Shown here: piece by piece, positions 35,456-47,026 of the stretch
Layout of the letters: the number at the start of each line of letters is the position of its first letter
Position numbering within the stretch: position 1 is the first letter of the stretch
Assembly (NCBI GenBank): GCA_963457665.1
Contig: OY735216.1
Coordinates: forward strand, 41,301,294-41,365,293
From: Thysanoteuthis rhombus
Lineage: Eukaryota; Mollusca; Cephalopoda; Oegopsida; Thysanoteuthidae
DNA: 64,000 nt
Direction: 5' to 3'
Notes under the pieces: generated by a model
Databases searched by the model: none
Seen by the model: the letters and a program-made list of their open reading frames with translations, nothing else
Told to the model about the DNA's origin: nothing
Made by a program: the position numbers and the translations under genes

Positions 35456-36694
35456 ATGTCACACTGTAACCGACAGAAAATTACGATAATCACAAAAACA
35501 CTCGATGAAAACCAGCCACGTGAACAGGCTGGCTTTAGAAGAAGCTACTCGACCATGGACTACCTGCACTCGATAAATCAACTGAAAGAAAAAGCAGCAG
35601 AGTATAGACTACCACTTGCCGTAGCATTTATCGACTTCAAAAAGGCGTTCGACTCAGTAGAAATCCCTAAGGTCATGGAGGCCATCAGTCGGCAAGGTGT
35701 AGATCCAGTATAAGTTGAAGTGTTGAAACATATATACAATCACGGCAGCTCATTTATCAGGCTACATAAAGACTCGGACCCCTTCCAGCTCCAGAAAGGA
35801 GTAAAACAAGGTGATACCAGCTCACCTAAACTCTTCACAGCCTGCCTCGAGATGATCTTCAGAAGGCTAGACTGGGAGAGTAAAGGAATTAAAATAGACG
35901 GCGAGTATCTGAGCAACCTCAGATTCGCAGACGACATAGCCCTTTTCGCAGAGAACCTACACGACCTCTAACTAATGATAGATGAACTAAATGAGGAGAG
36001 CAAGAAAGTCGGCCTACACATGAACTTCAGCAAGACGAAGATCATGTGCAACAACCACATTGGAGATAAGAACACTAAGATCGAAATCGAGGACACAGAA
36101 CTCGAGAAAGTAGACCACTACATCTACCTAGGGCAACGAATCTCCATGAGACCCTCAAAAGAAGAAGAAATCAAGCGAAGAATCACACTAGGATGGCAAG
36201 CCTTTGGCAGAGCTAGCTCAACCTTCAAAAATAATAAGATCCCATTAATCCTAAAGAAAAGGGTGTATAACCAATGCATCCTCCCAATAGTCACTTATGG
36301 AGCTGAAACATGGAACTTAACCAAGAAACAGACCCGTAAGCTGAGAACCATGCAACGTGCACATGAAAGAATAATGCTGGGCCTCACATAGAGAGACCAC
36401 AAAACAGCACAACACATCCGGGAAAAGACAAGAGTTAGAGACATCATAGAATCCATAAAAAATCTCAAATGGCGGTGGGCTGGCCATGTTGCAAGAATGG
36501 CTGACAATCGATGGACATCACGACTCACAACATGGATTCCCCGAGACCATATGCGCAACCGAGGCCGGCAAAATATTAGATGGAGAGATGAACTAGACAA
36601 GTTCAGGAAGTACTGGCTCCGTGACACCCATGATAGAGAAGTGTGGCAAATCCTGGGGAAGGTCTATGTCCAACGACGGACGCTAAAAGACTGA
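35456..36694 (+). pseudogene. RTE-type LINE reverse transcriptase, 5'-truncated, three nonsense codons (R1)
   Basis: This would encode the reverse transcriptase of an RTE-clade non-LTR retrotransposon, which copies its RNA at a nicked chromosomal site. One uninterrupted frame of 413 codons runs the whole length with stops only at 35711-35713, 35969-35971 and 36389-36391. RT motifs in order are ENQPREQAGFRRS, AFIDFKKAFDSV (catalytic Asp), GVKQGDTSSPKLF, RFADDIALF (catalytic FADD), MNFSKTKIMCN and YLGQRI. The C-terminal region has LPIVTYGAETWNLTKKQT, WAGHVARM and YWLRDTHDREVWQILGKV, typical of RTE products annotated endonuclease-reverse transcriptase. The endonuclease and first RT blocks are missing. 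The frame closes with TGATGATGATT at the start of the family's GAT-repeat tail. With no frameshift in 1.2 kb it is the youngest-looking copy here. Confidence 0.88.
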
Positions 36695-36709
36695 TGATGA
36701 TTACAACAA

Positions 36710-37037
36710 TCAGTCATTTAATACACAAAACACCTTCTCCCATGGGGTTCAACTTGTTTCCTTAAAACAATTATTTCTATGAATAGAAATGTCCCTATCT
36801 CAAATGTGTGTGTGTGTGTGTTACTATTTGATCATATCGATACCTGTATTTGGTAACGCAAATAATGTTAACTCAGGAGACCCCCCCCATACCGGGCAGA
36901 GCAAACATTGGCAGAGGATACAGATGTTGTCCAGTCAGCTTTCGATGGTCTAATCTGATAAGAATCGGTACAATTCTCTCAGACAAAAAAAAAAAAAATG
37001 ATTACATCTCTAATGATTATTAAAATGAAGGAAGTAC

Positions 37038-37105
<68 letters not shown>

Positions 37106-37371
37106 CAAAAAAGTTCTCGACTCGGTATTTCTTTACTTGCAGCATCTCTTCCAGAGCTGAATTTCAATGCCTAAGGCATCTCTTCAGATCCCGTTGAGAT
37201 GCTGTAGGCAATGAGATGCCGTTTCGAGATCTTTTCCTAAGCTTGTTTCTTTCTTACAACATTTGCTCTGACAAAATCTCATACCTCTACTTTTGTTATA
37301 GTCATTGAGCACTCTTATTGATAATATTCAACAAAATTATCATTTCCTAAAACTATACGACCGTTCACATA

Positions 37372-37440
<69 letters not shown>

Positions 37441-38860
37441 TGGCCAGGATACCTGTCATTGCCCGTTGAGAAATCACTTAAAATTTGACAACACAGAGGA
37501 GAGTATAATCTTTGATATATTTCTTCGTACATAACACTACACAACAAATGGATTATTTACATTGAGAGCTTATTTGTTACTCCCGATCTATGCTGTTTAC
37601 TGAAAGCAGTAGAAACACGATGAGATCTTGAGTTTTTTGTTTTTTTTCAGAACTTTTTGGCGCTTTCAATCCATAAGACCTCCGTTTCGTTTTGATAAGT
37701 GCCAGTTTTGGAAGAAGACAAATTTTGAGTGTGTTAAGTAGGTGGGAGTTCTATTCACGTTGTCACTTTAATGCTGACCTTGACCCTAACTTCCCGCCAT
37801 TTGTACGAAAAAAATCATTCTAGTGTGAAAGAAAGAAAAGTGTACAATGTTTCTGATGTATAAGCACACACTAAATAATATTATTTTCACAATATCTGAG
37901 TCATTAAGCATTAGCAGTGGTGAAATAAACATCATAATTCTTATCATCATTTAACATTTGTTGATACCAATACATGTTCCGGTATTCCATTGAATCACCA
38001 CTAAAAAGAATTTTCTGATATTCAATCTACTACTTTCCACTTCCATTGTATATGCATGACCTCTCAGTCCCTTGTACGTATTCTATACCATGCTTAATCT
38101 TAATCATTTCTATCAAGTCTCCCCGACCTTGCCTTTTCTAACGATGTCAACCAGAACTACTTTGACTTATTCTTAATACTTTATAATTCTGGTACACGTT
38201 TAGTTGTTCGTCTCAGAACTTTTTCTAAAAGAGTTTGTATCATTTCCAAGTACGGTGTACGACTTTGAAGTATTTGGGTTCCTTCCGATGTGAAATAACT
38301 TTTTTGAGGATTTTCTCCATTTTTAATAATATCAGATAAATACCGGAAAGTAAGTCTCCAGTTAAGCATTATAGTTATATCGTAACTAGCAACCCAAAAC
38401 ATCCACCCCCGAGCAACTGACACTTATCAAAAGGTAATAGGGGCAAAATGGGCAAGGATTTCTTCGGAAAACAAATTTTCAATACATTTTTGCTTTTACT
38501 GGTAAAAGATATCATCAAATAAGAATTAAGATAAAGGTAAATAGTTATCAAAACTTAAAAATAAAGGATCACGACAGGGCTTCTAAAACATTTTTGTTTG
38601 CATCCGATGAAGCGAATGCTGTTATCAGAAAATATCTGTTTTAGATTATATACATTTTTCAAGATTTACATTTGCTCTCGTAACCGAAAGAAGGAAAACC
38701 CATCAGAAAGAATCCAAGAATCAAATTTATGTTTAAATATTGCGTAATTATATTTATTCTACGCACAAATCATATTTGTTTTCAAAAAATTTACGAAGAT
38801 CTAAATCCACAGTCATCTCCATCTCTGACAGGACAATGATCTATCTTCTAATTTCCTTCT
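36710..38860. other. Non-coding stretch with two long (AT)n arrays
   Basis: It has (AT)n runs at 37038-37104 and 37376-37438 and a GT run at 36806-36821. The segment 37130-37210 has two GCATCTCTTC phrases. No gene is recognised. Confidence 0.6.
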
Positions 38861-38867
38861 ACCACCG

Positions 38868-38995
38868 TACGGTAGCCTAGCTCAATAGTTAGAGCATCCG
38901 GCCTCAGCAGGCAGATCATATGTTCAAATCCAGCCACAGTCATAACGTATTTTTAGCTTCAAATTGGACCATTAGTGCACACAAAAAGATTATAG
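38868..38995 (+). repeat. tRNA-derived SINE head
   Basis: TAGCTCAATAGTTAGAGC (38878-38895) is an excellent A-box and TGTTCAAATCC (38921-38931) a good B-box, spaced as in a tRNA. The anticodon, T and acceptor stems do not pair, so it is a SINE head or tRNA pseudogene. The downstream body boundary is a guess. Confidence 0.6.
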
Positions 38996-39209
38996 ACAAC
39001 AAAATTTACACACATGTATAGATTTAATTATACATATATGAATACATGCACTAATGTATGTAAATATATTTTTTATTATATTTTTGCATATTTTATGGTA
39101 CTGACTTGGTGTATTGACCCATGTAATGAAATCAATTATCGAATATATGTATGTTGATATGTATTAAGAATGGCTGTGTGGGTGATTATTATTGCATTTT
39201 GTTATATAA

Positions 39210-39405
39210 ATACTTATTTTTAAATTATCTTCTGTCGTTACACGGTCAATGTATCACTCACCGTAGACAGCCTAAACACACACACAAAAAAAAAAAATAC
39301 AAAAAAGAACATGGGGCTGCAATAGGAATCGAACCTGCCACCGATAGCGTAGTTGTATCAAGATAGCGATGCTCTTACTATTGAGATGAACTGCCGCTGA
39401 TGATA
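39210..39405 (-). repeat. tRNA-SINE family S, copy 2
   Basis: On the minus strand it has a tRNA-like head (TCAATAGTAAGAGC; GCAGGTTCGATTCC), then TGCAGCCCCATG, an interrupted T/GT tract, and GAGTGATACATTGACCGTGT followed by AACGAC. The same tail blocks occur in copies 4 and 5. Confidence 0.7.
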
Positions 39406-39548
39406 CAAAGACCCAAATAAATGCTTCCAATCCAAATTCCAATCTCGTTTATTCTCAACCAATTCGCTTCTTTCAACGTGACAGTTACGCACTAAGAAAT
39501 CGACATATGTGATCTAACAGAATGATTATAGATTGCGTTATATTGTAC

Positions 39549-39765
39549 AGAAACTTATTTGAAATGATCTCCCTTCATGTATGGATATGTATATATTTGA
39601 GTAAAATGACAAGGAAGACTGTTCGATACTAATGACATTGAGTCGACGCTCATTTCAAGCTCAGTGTCATTCGGCCTACACTGCTTTAATAAACACAAAA
39701 ATGGGGCTGCTACAGGAATTTGACCTGCGATTTGCATTGAGCTAAACAGCCCGGTGGAAAGGCAA
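39549..39765 (-). repeat. tRNA-SINE family S, copy 3
   Basis: The minus strand has TTTAGCTCAATGCAAATCG, CAGGTCAAATTCCTGTAGCA, GCCCCATTTTTGTG, and ends with GAGATCATTTCAAATAAGTT followed by TCTGTAC. The middle differs from copies 4 and 5. Confidence 0.6.
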
Positions 39766-39870
39766 AGGCAACTTGAGAAATAATAGGGCAGATGTGGATA
39801 GTGGATAGATAAGATGAAATTTAGGGATTAGACAGTGCTTAGGACGTTCACCCATTTCACATAGAGTTTC

Positions 39871-40312
39871 AAATCATTCTCTCGATAGTCACTTATGGAG
39901 CTGAAATATGAAACCTAACCAAGAGACAGACCTACAAACTGAGAAGTATGCAACGTGCGCATGAGAGAATCATGCTCAACTTTACATGGAGAGATCACAA
40001 GACAGCACAGTATATAAGGAAGAAAATGGGTGTCCGTGACATCATAGAAACTATTAAAAAACTCAAATGGCAATGGGCAGGCCATGTTGCAAGAATGAAA
40101 GACATCCGATGGACATCACGTCTCACAACATGGATCCCCAAAGATCACATAAGAAACCGAGGGCGACAGAACACAAGATGGAGAAATGAACAGGACAGAT
40201 TCAGGAAATACTGGCTCCGCGATGCCCATGATAGAGAAGTGTGGCGAATCCTGGGGAAGGTCTATGTCCAACGACGGACGTAAAAATATTGATGACGATG
40301 ATGATGATGTAT
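39871..40312 (+). pseudogene. RTE-type LINE 3' fragment (R2)
   Basis: A 5'-truncated copy with only the C-terminal part after the RT motifs. From about 39948 the frame is open: MQRAHERIMLNFTWRDHKTA, KLKWQWAGHVARMKD, RWTSRLTTWIPKDHIRNRG, and YWLRDAHDREVWRILGKV to a stop at 40281-40283. It then ends in GATGACGATGATGATGATG, the family's microsatellite tail. At the position where copy R1 has TAG this copy keeps Trp (FTWRDH), confirming that as a mutation in R1. Confidence 0.85.
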
Positions 40313-40475
40313 TCATTTCTTAATTATATACTCCCCTATTCAGGGTTGAGCGCTCTTTAAGTGAGGTAACTCGTTCTTTATAAGCTTATGCAATGCTCTT
40401 CCATAGGAATAGAGCACTCAGGTGGATGGGGAATATATACTAAATAAACATATCGCTTATATTCAAACTCATTGA

Positions 40476-40623
40476 CCGTCCAGTTCCGTGGCCCAGATTG
40501 GATAGTGGCCTCCGGGTCTGAAGCGATGGTTTCAATCCTACCTCGTGGTACTAGATAGGATAATAGATAGTCTATAGCCACACTGAAGAGCTGTAATACA
40601 ATGAAACAGCTGTCTGTGGATGA

Positions 40624-40625
<2 letters not shown>
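40476..40625 (+). repeat. tRNA-derived SINE head
   Basis: TGGCCCAGATTGGATAG (A-box) and GGTTTCAATCC (B-box) are spaced as in tRNA. The head leads into a short body ending at a long (AT)n tract (40627). Confidence 0.5.
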
Positions 40626-40626
<1 letters not shown>

Positions 40627-40683
<57 letters not shown>

Positions 40684-40807
40684 GTGCGTGTGTGTGTGTA
40701 TGTGTACTTATATATTTGTAAATAAATGTGTTGTATATGTATACATGCTCATATATGTGTGTATATATATCTGAATGTATATGCACGTATATATGTAGAA
40801 GTATGTG

Positions 40808-40859
<52 letters not shown>

Positions 40860-41010
40860 TGGATATATGTGCATACGTATCTTTTTGTACATATATATAT
40901 GTATGACATATATATATATATATGCGTATGCATATATATGTATATATATGTATGAACATACATACATACATGTATGTATATATGTATATATATGCACACA
41001 TGTATGTATA
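40627..41010. repeat. (AT)n/(GT)n and TATGTATA-rich simple repeat block
   Basis: It has AT runs at 40627-40681 and 40811-40856 separated by TATGTATA/CATATATG sequence. Overlapping Tyr/Ile frames on both strands are artefacts. Confidence 0.9.
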
Positions 41011-41244
41011 TACGACCGACAAGGAATGTCGTCTTGACTTTTTCAGCAATTTTTACTGTTTTCTCACAAGAGAACGAATTTCAGGGCCAAACAGATGTAG
41101 AAATTGAGATACTTTTTTAGGGGGTTTATCAAGACACCCTGATCATGTCCATACGCTATCAAGAGTAGTTATATTCTTAAATTTTACTAAAATGACATCA
41201 AGTATGGCGAATCTTTTTTTTGCAATTGTGATATAGGTATTTTG

Positions 41245-41347
41245 ATGGGTTTTGTTTACAATATATATATATGCAAGTATCAGTGCCTATATATCTAAGT
41301 GCATGCATGAATATATGTGTATATGTATCTGTGTGTCATTATATGTT

Positions 41348-41408
<61 letters not shown>

Positions 41409-41430
41409 GCCTGTGTACATATGTATACAT
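41245..41430. repeat. (TA)n, (CT)n microsatellite block
   Basis: A (CT)n run at about 41350-41382 passes directly into (AT)n to 41408. Confidence 0.9.
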
Positions 41431-41628
41431 GTGTGAGACATTTTTATTAGGGAATATGTTTCGTCTGGTACTAGTGTTAGCCAGTACCAAATTGGATACG
41501 TAAATGAATGAAGAAAATGATATGTGATCGGCTGTCCAGTGTTCTACTGATTAACACCAGAAAATGTATTCTTTGATAAAAATGTCTCAATCATTATCAC
41601 ATTCTATCGAACAGAAACTGTCAAATCT

Positions 41629-41653
41629 AATGATACTACTACTACTACTACTA

Positions 41654-41702
<49 letters not shown>
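41629..41702. repeat. (TAC)n then (AT)n microsatellite
   Basis: About nine TAC/ACT triplets followed directly by about 45 bases of AT. Confidence 0.93.
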
Positions 41703-41704
<2 letters not shown>

Positions 41705-41705
<1 letters not shown>

Positions 41706-42890
41706 CAAATGAAAGGAGAAAAGGAAAACTTATTTTCAAGTGCAATCGTTGATTTGTTTTTCAAACAATTGTATGCTGGATCTTGATAGGAATTATGAGT
41801 GTTTATTTGGTGATGATAGAAGCATTGTCAATCATTTCTCATATTGCCCTATTAACCATAATCTATCTATCTCTCAATATGTACACCCAAGGTTCGTCCG
41901 TAAAAAAAAACTTACTTTTAAAACAGCGCACTCACGAGGCATTTTAAAGTGTTTTGGCTGAAATGTTATGTTGCGGTGACTTTGACCTTTTGTATCATGA
42001 AAACTGCATCAAACCACGTTAGTTATTTTTTTCTGTAATTTTCTCTTCACTCAAGTCGAACATCAAAAGTTTCAGGAGTCATGATTCGTGCAAATCGTCA
42101 CCCGACTGTCCATGCAGATTTCGCAGCAACATCAGCAGTTTTTCTTCTTAAATCATGTTACACAAACTCTAACAGAGTCTTACCTCTTCGGAAACTTTGG
42201 ACAGTTAGGCAACAATTTCAACATATTCTTTCAAAGTGATTTTCCTCTGTCGAAGAAAAACGTCTTCAAGATTTAGCATCCTCTTTAGTGCATGCTGTTC
42301 CCAAATGGAAACGCAGGTACCATGACATTAAATACTGCCTGATGATCCTCCCTATGGGCCTATTACAACATTAGTAAAAGTCCCTCAGTAGGTTTTTTCC
42401 AAATTTGAATCAGAATTTTACCCAAACATGTCATGTTTTAAAACCTACATTGTTATACTTAGAAGAAAAGGTCAAATGCACGAGATGTGCGTTTGTTCTC
42501 GAACATGTAGCTCAAAATGTAACTGGCGTAGCTTTAATGCATTTTCCTATATCCAAAAAAGTCAAGCTCACTGTTACATGACATTGCCAAAATATAGACA
42601 CGTTGTTTTAAAAGTTAGGTTTCATAAACCTTGTATGTTTGTGTATATATATATATTTTGAATAATGTATGATTTGGAAGCAAATTTTTCCAATTGAAAT
42701 TCTTTGAAGTACTTTCTGAAAAGAACCAATGATGGTCTAAAACGCTTCAAGAACTACAGTACGTAATTTGGACAGTTTCTTCATTCTTTTAATTCAGCAG
42801 AAAAAACAAAAAAACTACACATGTTTTTTTAAAGATATTTTCTATCCTATCGTTGGATTTTTTCCTCGATCCTTAAGCATCCTAATATGA
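41705..42890. other. Low-copy stretch, possible old coding relic
   Basis: Frames between 41740 and 42600 on the plus strand contain cysteine/histidine phrases such as CCGDFDLLYHENCIKPR and MHEMCVCSRTCSSKCNW, broken by many stops. I do not recognise a family. It may be a decayed transposase or host pseudogene, or chance. Confidence 0.25.
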
Positions 42891-42895
<5 letters not shown>

Positions 42896-42966
<71 letters not shown>

Positions 42967-42967
42967 G

Positions 42968-43009
<42 letters not shown>

Positions 43010-43139
43010 TATATATATTTGTGTTCATATATATATATATATATATATGTATTTGTGATCATATATGTATATATATATATATATATTTGTGATCATATAT
43101 GTATATATATATTTGTGTTTATGTATACATATATTTGTG

Positions 43140-43180
<41 letters not shown>

Positions 43181-43330
43181 GATCATATATGTATATATAT
43201 ATTTGTGTTTATGTATACATATATTTGTGCTTATATATATATATATATGTATATATATATTTGTGCTTGTGTTTATATATATATATATATGTTTATGTAT
43301 ATATACGTGTTTATGTATATATATGTGCAT

Positions 43331-43381
<51 letters not shown>
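42896..43381. repeat. (AT)n-rich array with TTTGTGTTCATATATA units
   Basis: Long AT runs are separated by TATTTGTGTTCATATATA, TATTTGTGATCATATATG and TGTTTATGTATACATATATT phrases. A duplicated segment covering about 60 bases (43091-43150 and 43185-43238) is visible. Confidence 0.9.
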
Positions 43382-43385
<4 letters not shown>

Positions 43386-43389
43386 AGAA

Positions 43390-44195
43390 AACTTTACAGC
43401 TTTAAACCTTAAAAAAACTTTTTCAGAAGATATGTCACTGCAGTAACCTATTTCCCAATATCTGTCAAAGCAATTTATATAATTTCTCTCAATATATAGT
43501 TGTGTACACACAAACACACACACACACACACATTTTGTGCGTGTATGTTTTCACGAACAAATTCTATTTTCAATGTTTGAAAGTATGAAAAGAAAAAAAA
43601 TTGCAGTTTCTATTTCTTCAGACATAGAGGAGGCCTATCGCAATACTTTAAAAAAGGCAGACAGCCAGAGCAATATGAAAGCAAGAATACATCAAATCAA
43701 AGCCAGATCTCCCCTCCCCCCAGCTAAACAAGTGTCCTGTAAAACACTACATAGATAAGCTGGAGGAGTCTGTGGGTCGAAAAAGGTGAAGAATTAAGCT
43801 GAAGATCTTATATCAAGCTACAACTGAACAAAGTCTTTTGAAGACCAATAAGTGCCGCTATGAATTTTTTTTTACTCTTCACTAAGAGACTAAATAGATA
43901 AACGGGAGGGCGTTTGCAGGGAGAGGAAGTCTAGACTTTTACTAAATAGAAACTTAATAAGTACCCCCTTCCCCTCTTTTCAAGGGGTATGACTCGGGCC
44001 TGGGCTCTAGGCTGCTACGCCCTCGGGTCACTATCCCGAGAGGAAGCCAATAAAACCAATGCATATCTGCTGTTAAAGAACGTCTGAGATCTTTGCTTAA
44101 AGTTGCACTCTGTTGCAGTCCTACTGCTGTGAATATCACCCGTGAACAATCTTTGTTCCCAAAGCCAAACTATGTATATATTTATTGAATACTAC
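43390..44195. other. Non-coding stretch
   Basis: An open frame at 43537-43758 (plus) is Lys/Ser-rich with no recognised domain. 43950-44060 is GC-richer, with a short GGGTATGACTCGGGCC phrase. No gene is called. Confidence 0.35.
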
Positions 44196-44199
44196 GATA

Positions 44200-44437
44200 T
44201 ATAAATATATATACAAACACACACATATATGTGTGTGTGTGTGTGCGTGTGTGCGTGTGTTTATATATATGTATATATATTTGCATATCTATCTATCTAT
44301 CTATATATTTGTATATCTATCCATATTTGTGTATATATATACACATATATATGTATTTGTATATCGATCTATACATATATATATCCATCAATACATTTGT
44401 ATATCTATATATATTTGCATACTTATCTTTGTCTATT

Positions 44438-44476
<39 letters not shown>

Positions 44477-44486
44477 ACACATACAC

Positions 44487-44537
<51 letters not shown>
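44200..44537. repeat. GT/TA/TCTA simple repeat block
   Basis: (GT)n at 44229-44262, ATCT tetranucleotides at 44286-44320, then (AT)n at 44440-44535. Confidence 0.9.
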
Positions 44538-44539
<2 letters not shown>

Positions 44540-45310
44540 TCACCCCTATGTAACGATTGCAACGAGGTTAATATTGATGACATACAACTTCAACCTACCC
44601 AAAGCCTGCTGCATCCAGAATGCATGGCTCAAGAACACGTAAATGCATCGAAGCTGCTCTTATACATAATGTAAAACGATCTATGAAAGACCAAAGCGTT
44701 TCCAAAATTCACTAATATTGAAATAAAACCCTATTGACATAGAAAATAATCATATACAAACGCTAGGAATTGGATGATATACACTGACCTTTCAAGAGGA
44801 GAACGTACATGGACAGTCTAACTTACTAAACACATACGCACACGTACAAACTCACGTTGATACTTTTGGGAAGAGAACTCGCGTCGACCAACATACCTAT
44901 TGGTCACAAGTACCCTCGACTCTCAAAATGATAACACACCCATACCATATATCAATTAACACTCCAGAAAGTCAAAGCACAGACATATCGTCTACTCCAT
45001 CTGACTCGTACCGTGTACAGATATATTTCAAGTTAACCTCCTCGGATCAACACTGTAGCTCACTAATTCTTCCCACTTCCTTGTTACTTCCAACCAACAC
45101 TGATCTCCCCAGTTCAGTATTGTAACTAGTCGGATCGGCATCTGCTACAGTTTTTCTACATTGCAAAATGGAACATGGTGAAATGGATCGAGCCACTATG
45201 CCTTATCTTACGATAATAGTTTTTGAGACGTAAAACACCTTAAATTACTACCATATTCTGTCAGATAAGCCAACACTCACACATTAGGCACAAATATCTG
45301 TATACATGTA
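44540..45310. other. Non-coding stretch
   Basis: No gene, RNA or repeat is recognised. Confidence 0.35.
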
Positions 45311-45313
45311 CAA

Positions 45314-45315
45314 AT

Positions 45316-45369
<54 letters not shown>
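45314..45369. repeat. (CA)n then (TA)n microsatellite
   Basis: A CA run followed by a TA run, just upstream of the mariner fragment. Confidence 0.93.
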
Positions 45370-45375
<6 letters not shown>

Positions 45376-45403
45376 TCATGCGTAGGTTTTATATGGGTTT
45401 ATA

Positions 45404-45896
45404 TCAGGTTGGTGCAATAATAATTGCGTTTTTCTTATTTTAAAAATCATGCTTATTTTGGATTAAACTATTATTTATAGTCATTGTCTTTGGAATATAC
45501 CATCTTGAAGCATAGATTTCGCACTATTTATTTGAGCTGAACGTTCTCTTTCCACTATTTATTCTTGTTTATTTAAGGCTGTCAGATCAAAGATGGAAAA
45601 ATAGAAACTCCGAGCAATTTTGTTGTAAGAGTTCAAAATGGGATGTAAATCAACGGAAACTTCTAGCAATACCAGCCAAATATTTGGCAAGGGGGCCATC
45701 AGCGAACGTACAGATCAACATTGGTTACGAAAATTTTGAAACAGAGACGAGAGCATTTAAGATAAGAAGGGTCATAGACGTTACGTCTGTGATTGACGAC
45801 ATCCAATTGAGGAGCATTATTGAGACAGACCTACGCAAAACCACACAAGAGGCTGCAGAGAAACTGAACGTTGCTACTTTTTATCGTCTGAGCTAA
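45404..45896 (+). pseudogene. Mariner (cecropia/Hsmar1-like) 5' fragment
   Basis: After a TA at 45402-45403 the sequence TCAGGTTGGTGCAATAATAA then TTGCG matches the known mariner terminal inverted repeat that starts TTAGGTTGGTGCA. Downstream is the start of a transposase, a cut-and-paste DDE enzyme. A frameshifted N-terminal part includes SSKWDVNQRKLLA-like sequence. From 45684 an open frame ends in VIDDIQLRSIIETDLRKTTQ and EAAEKLNV, matching the second helix-turn-helix of mariner DNA-binding domains. The frame stops at 45894-45896. The DDD catalytic domain and right terminal repeat are absent, and RTE sequence begins about 95 bases later. The copy is a truncated fossil. Confidence 0.78.
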
Positions 45897-45988
45897 GCAG
45901 CCAGCCGGTAAAACGGAAGTTTAACAACTGCTTCATGTCAAGATGCCCCCGCTCTCCGACTACAACTGTCTACTTCTTTAATTGTTTA

Positions 45989-46707
45989 TCAACTTCAGAT
46001 TTGCAGACGACTTCGTCCTCTTTGCTGACAACCTACAGGAACTCCAGATGATGCTGGACAAACTGAATGAATCAAGTAAGTTGATCTCGAATTCAGAAAA
46101 ACAAATCTCATGTACAACGAATATGTTGAAAACAAAGAAACAACCATCGAAATCAAAGTCGCAAAACTAGAGAAAGTAGACCACATAAACTATCTATGAA
46201 ATCATCAAAAGAAGAAGAAATCAAGCCAAGAATCACTAAAGGTTGACTAGTTTTCGGCAGCTAAACTTGCAAGAACAAGAAAATCCCGCACAACCAATGC
46301 GTTCTCCTGATAGTCACATATGGAGCTGAAATATGGAACCTACTTAGCCAAAAGATTGACCCTTAAACCAAGAAAGTGTGCAATAGAACATCACAAGATA
46401 GAATGATATCTTAAAAGAAAAACAAGATAGAAAAAAATCATAGTATCCATAAAAAAACCTAAATGACAATGGGCTGCTCATGTTACGAGAAGGGCAGACA
46501 ACCGCTGGACATCACGACTCTCAACGTGGATCCTCAGAGTTCACATGCGAAATCGGGACCGACAAAATATTAGACAGCGTGACGAACTAAATACGTTTAG
46601 AAAGCACCGACTCCGTGACGTCCATGACAGAGAGATCTGGCGAATCCTGAGGAAGGTCTACAACGTAAAAAGGCTGCTCCCACTGATGATGATGATGATG
46701 ATGATTT
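45989..46707 (+). pseudogene. RTE-type LINE fragment (R3), heavily decayed
   Basis: It begins at the catalytic motif (FRFADDFVLFADNLQELQ) and continues through MLDKLNESSK. Frame-broken matches follow to the TATGGAGCTGAAATATGGAA and TGGCGAATCCTGAGGAAGGT blocks. The tail is a clean (GAT)7-type run at 46684-46704. Several indels and stops make it older than R1 and R2. Confidence 0.8.
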
Positions 46708-46709
46708 AC

Positions 46710-46983
46710 GCTGTCTGTGCCGATCGACATATTCACCGTGTAAAAAAAGGATTTTGAGACGAATGAAAACTCTCTCGTCAAATAAGGAGACAAGTGAAGA
46801 TTAACTTTCTCAACATGTCTGAAAGCTTTAGTCATTTTTGTTTAACCCTTAAACACTTTACCCGATGGATGGTTACTTCACCTATCTCTATACGAAAATT
46901 GTGCTCTAGAAGAGGTTCAGTTTAAAATGCAACTATATTACTGTTATGATAACTACTCTATTAAAGTTGGACATAACTTTCCG

Positions 46984-47026
<43 letters not shown>

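Noticed and set aside
38868-38942. Candidate functional tRNA gene
   Set aside because: A- and B-boxes are good, but anticodon, T and acceptor stems do not pair.
42887-43387. 166-codon open frame of repeated [11 protein letters not shown]
   Set aside because: It lies wholly within an (AT)n array.
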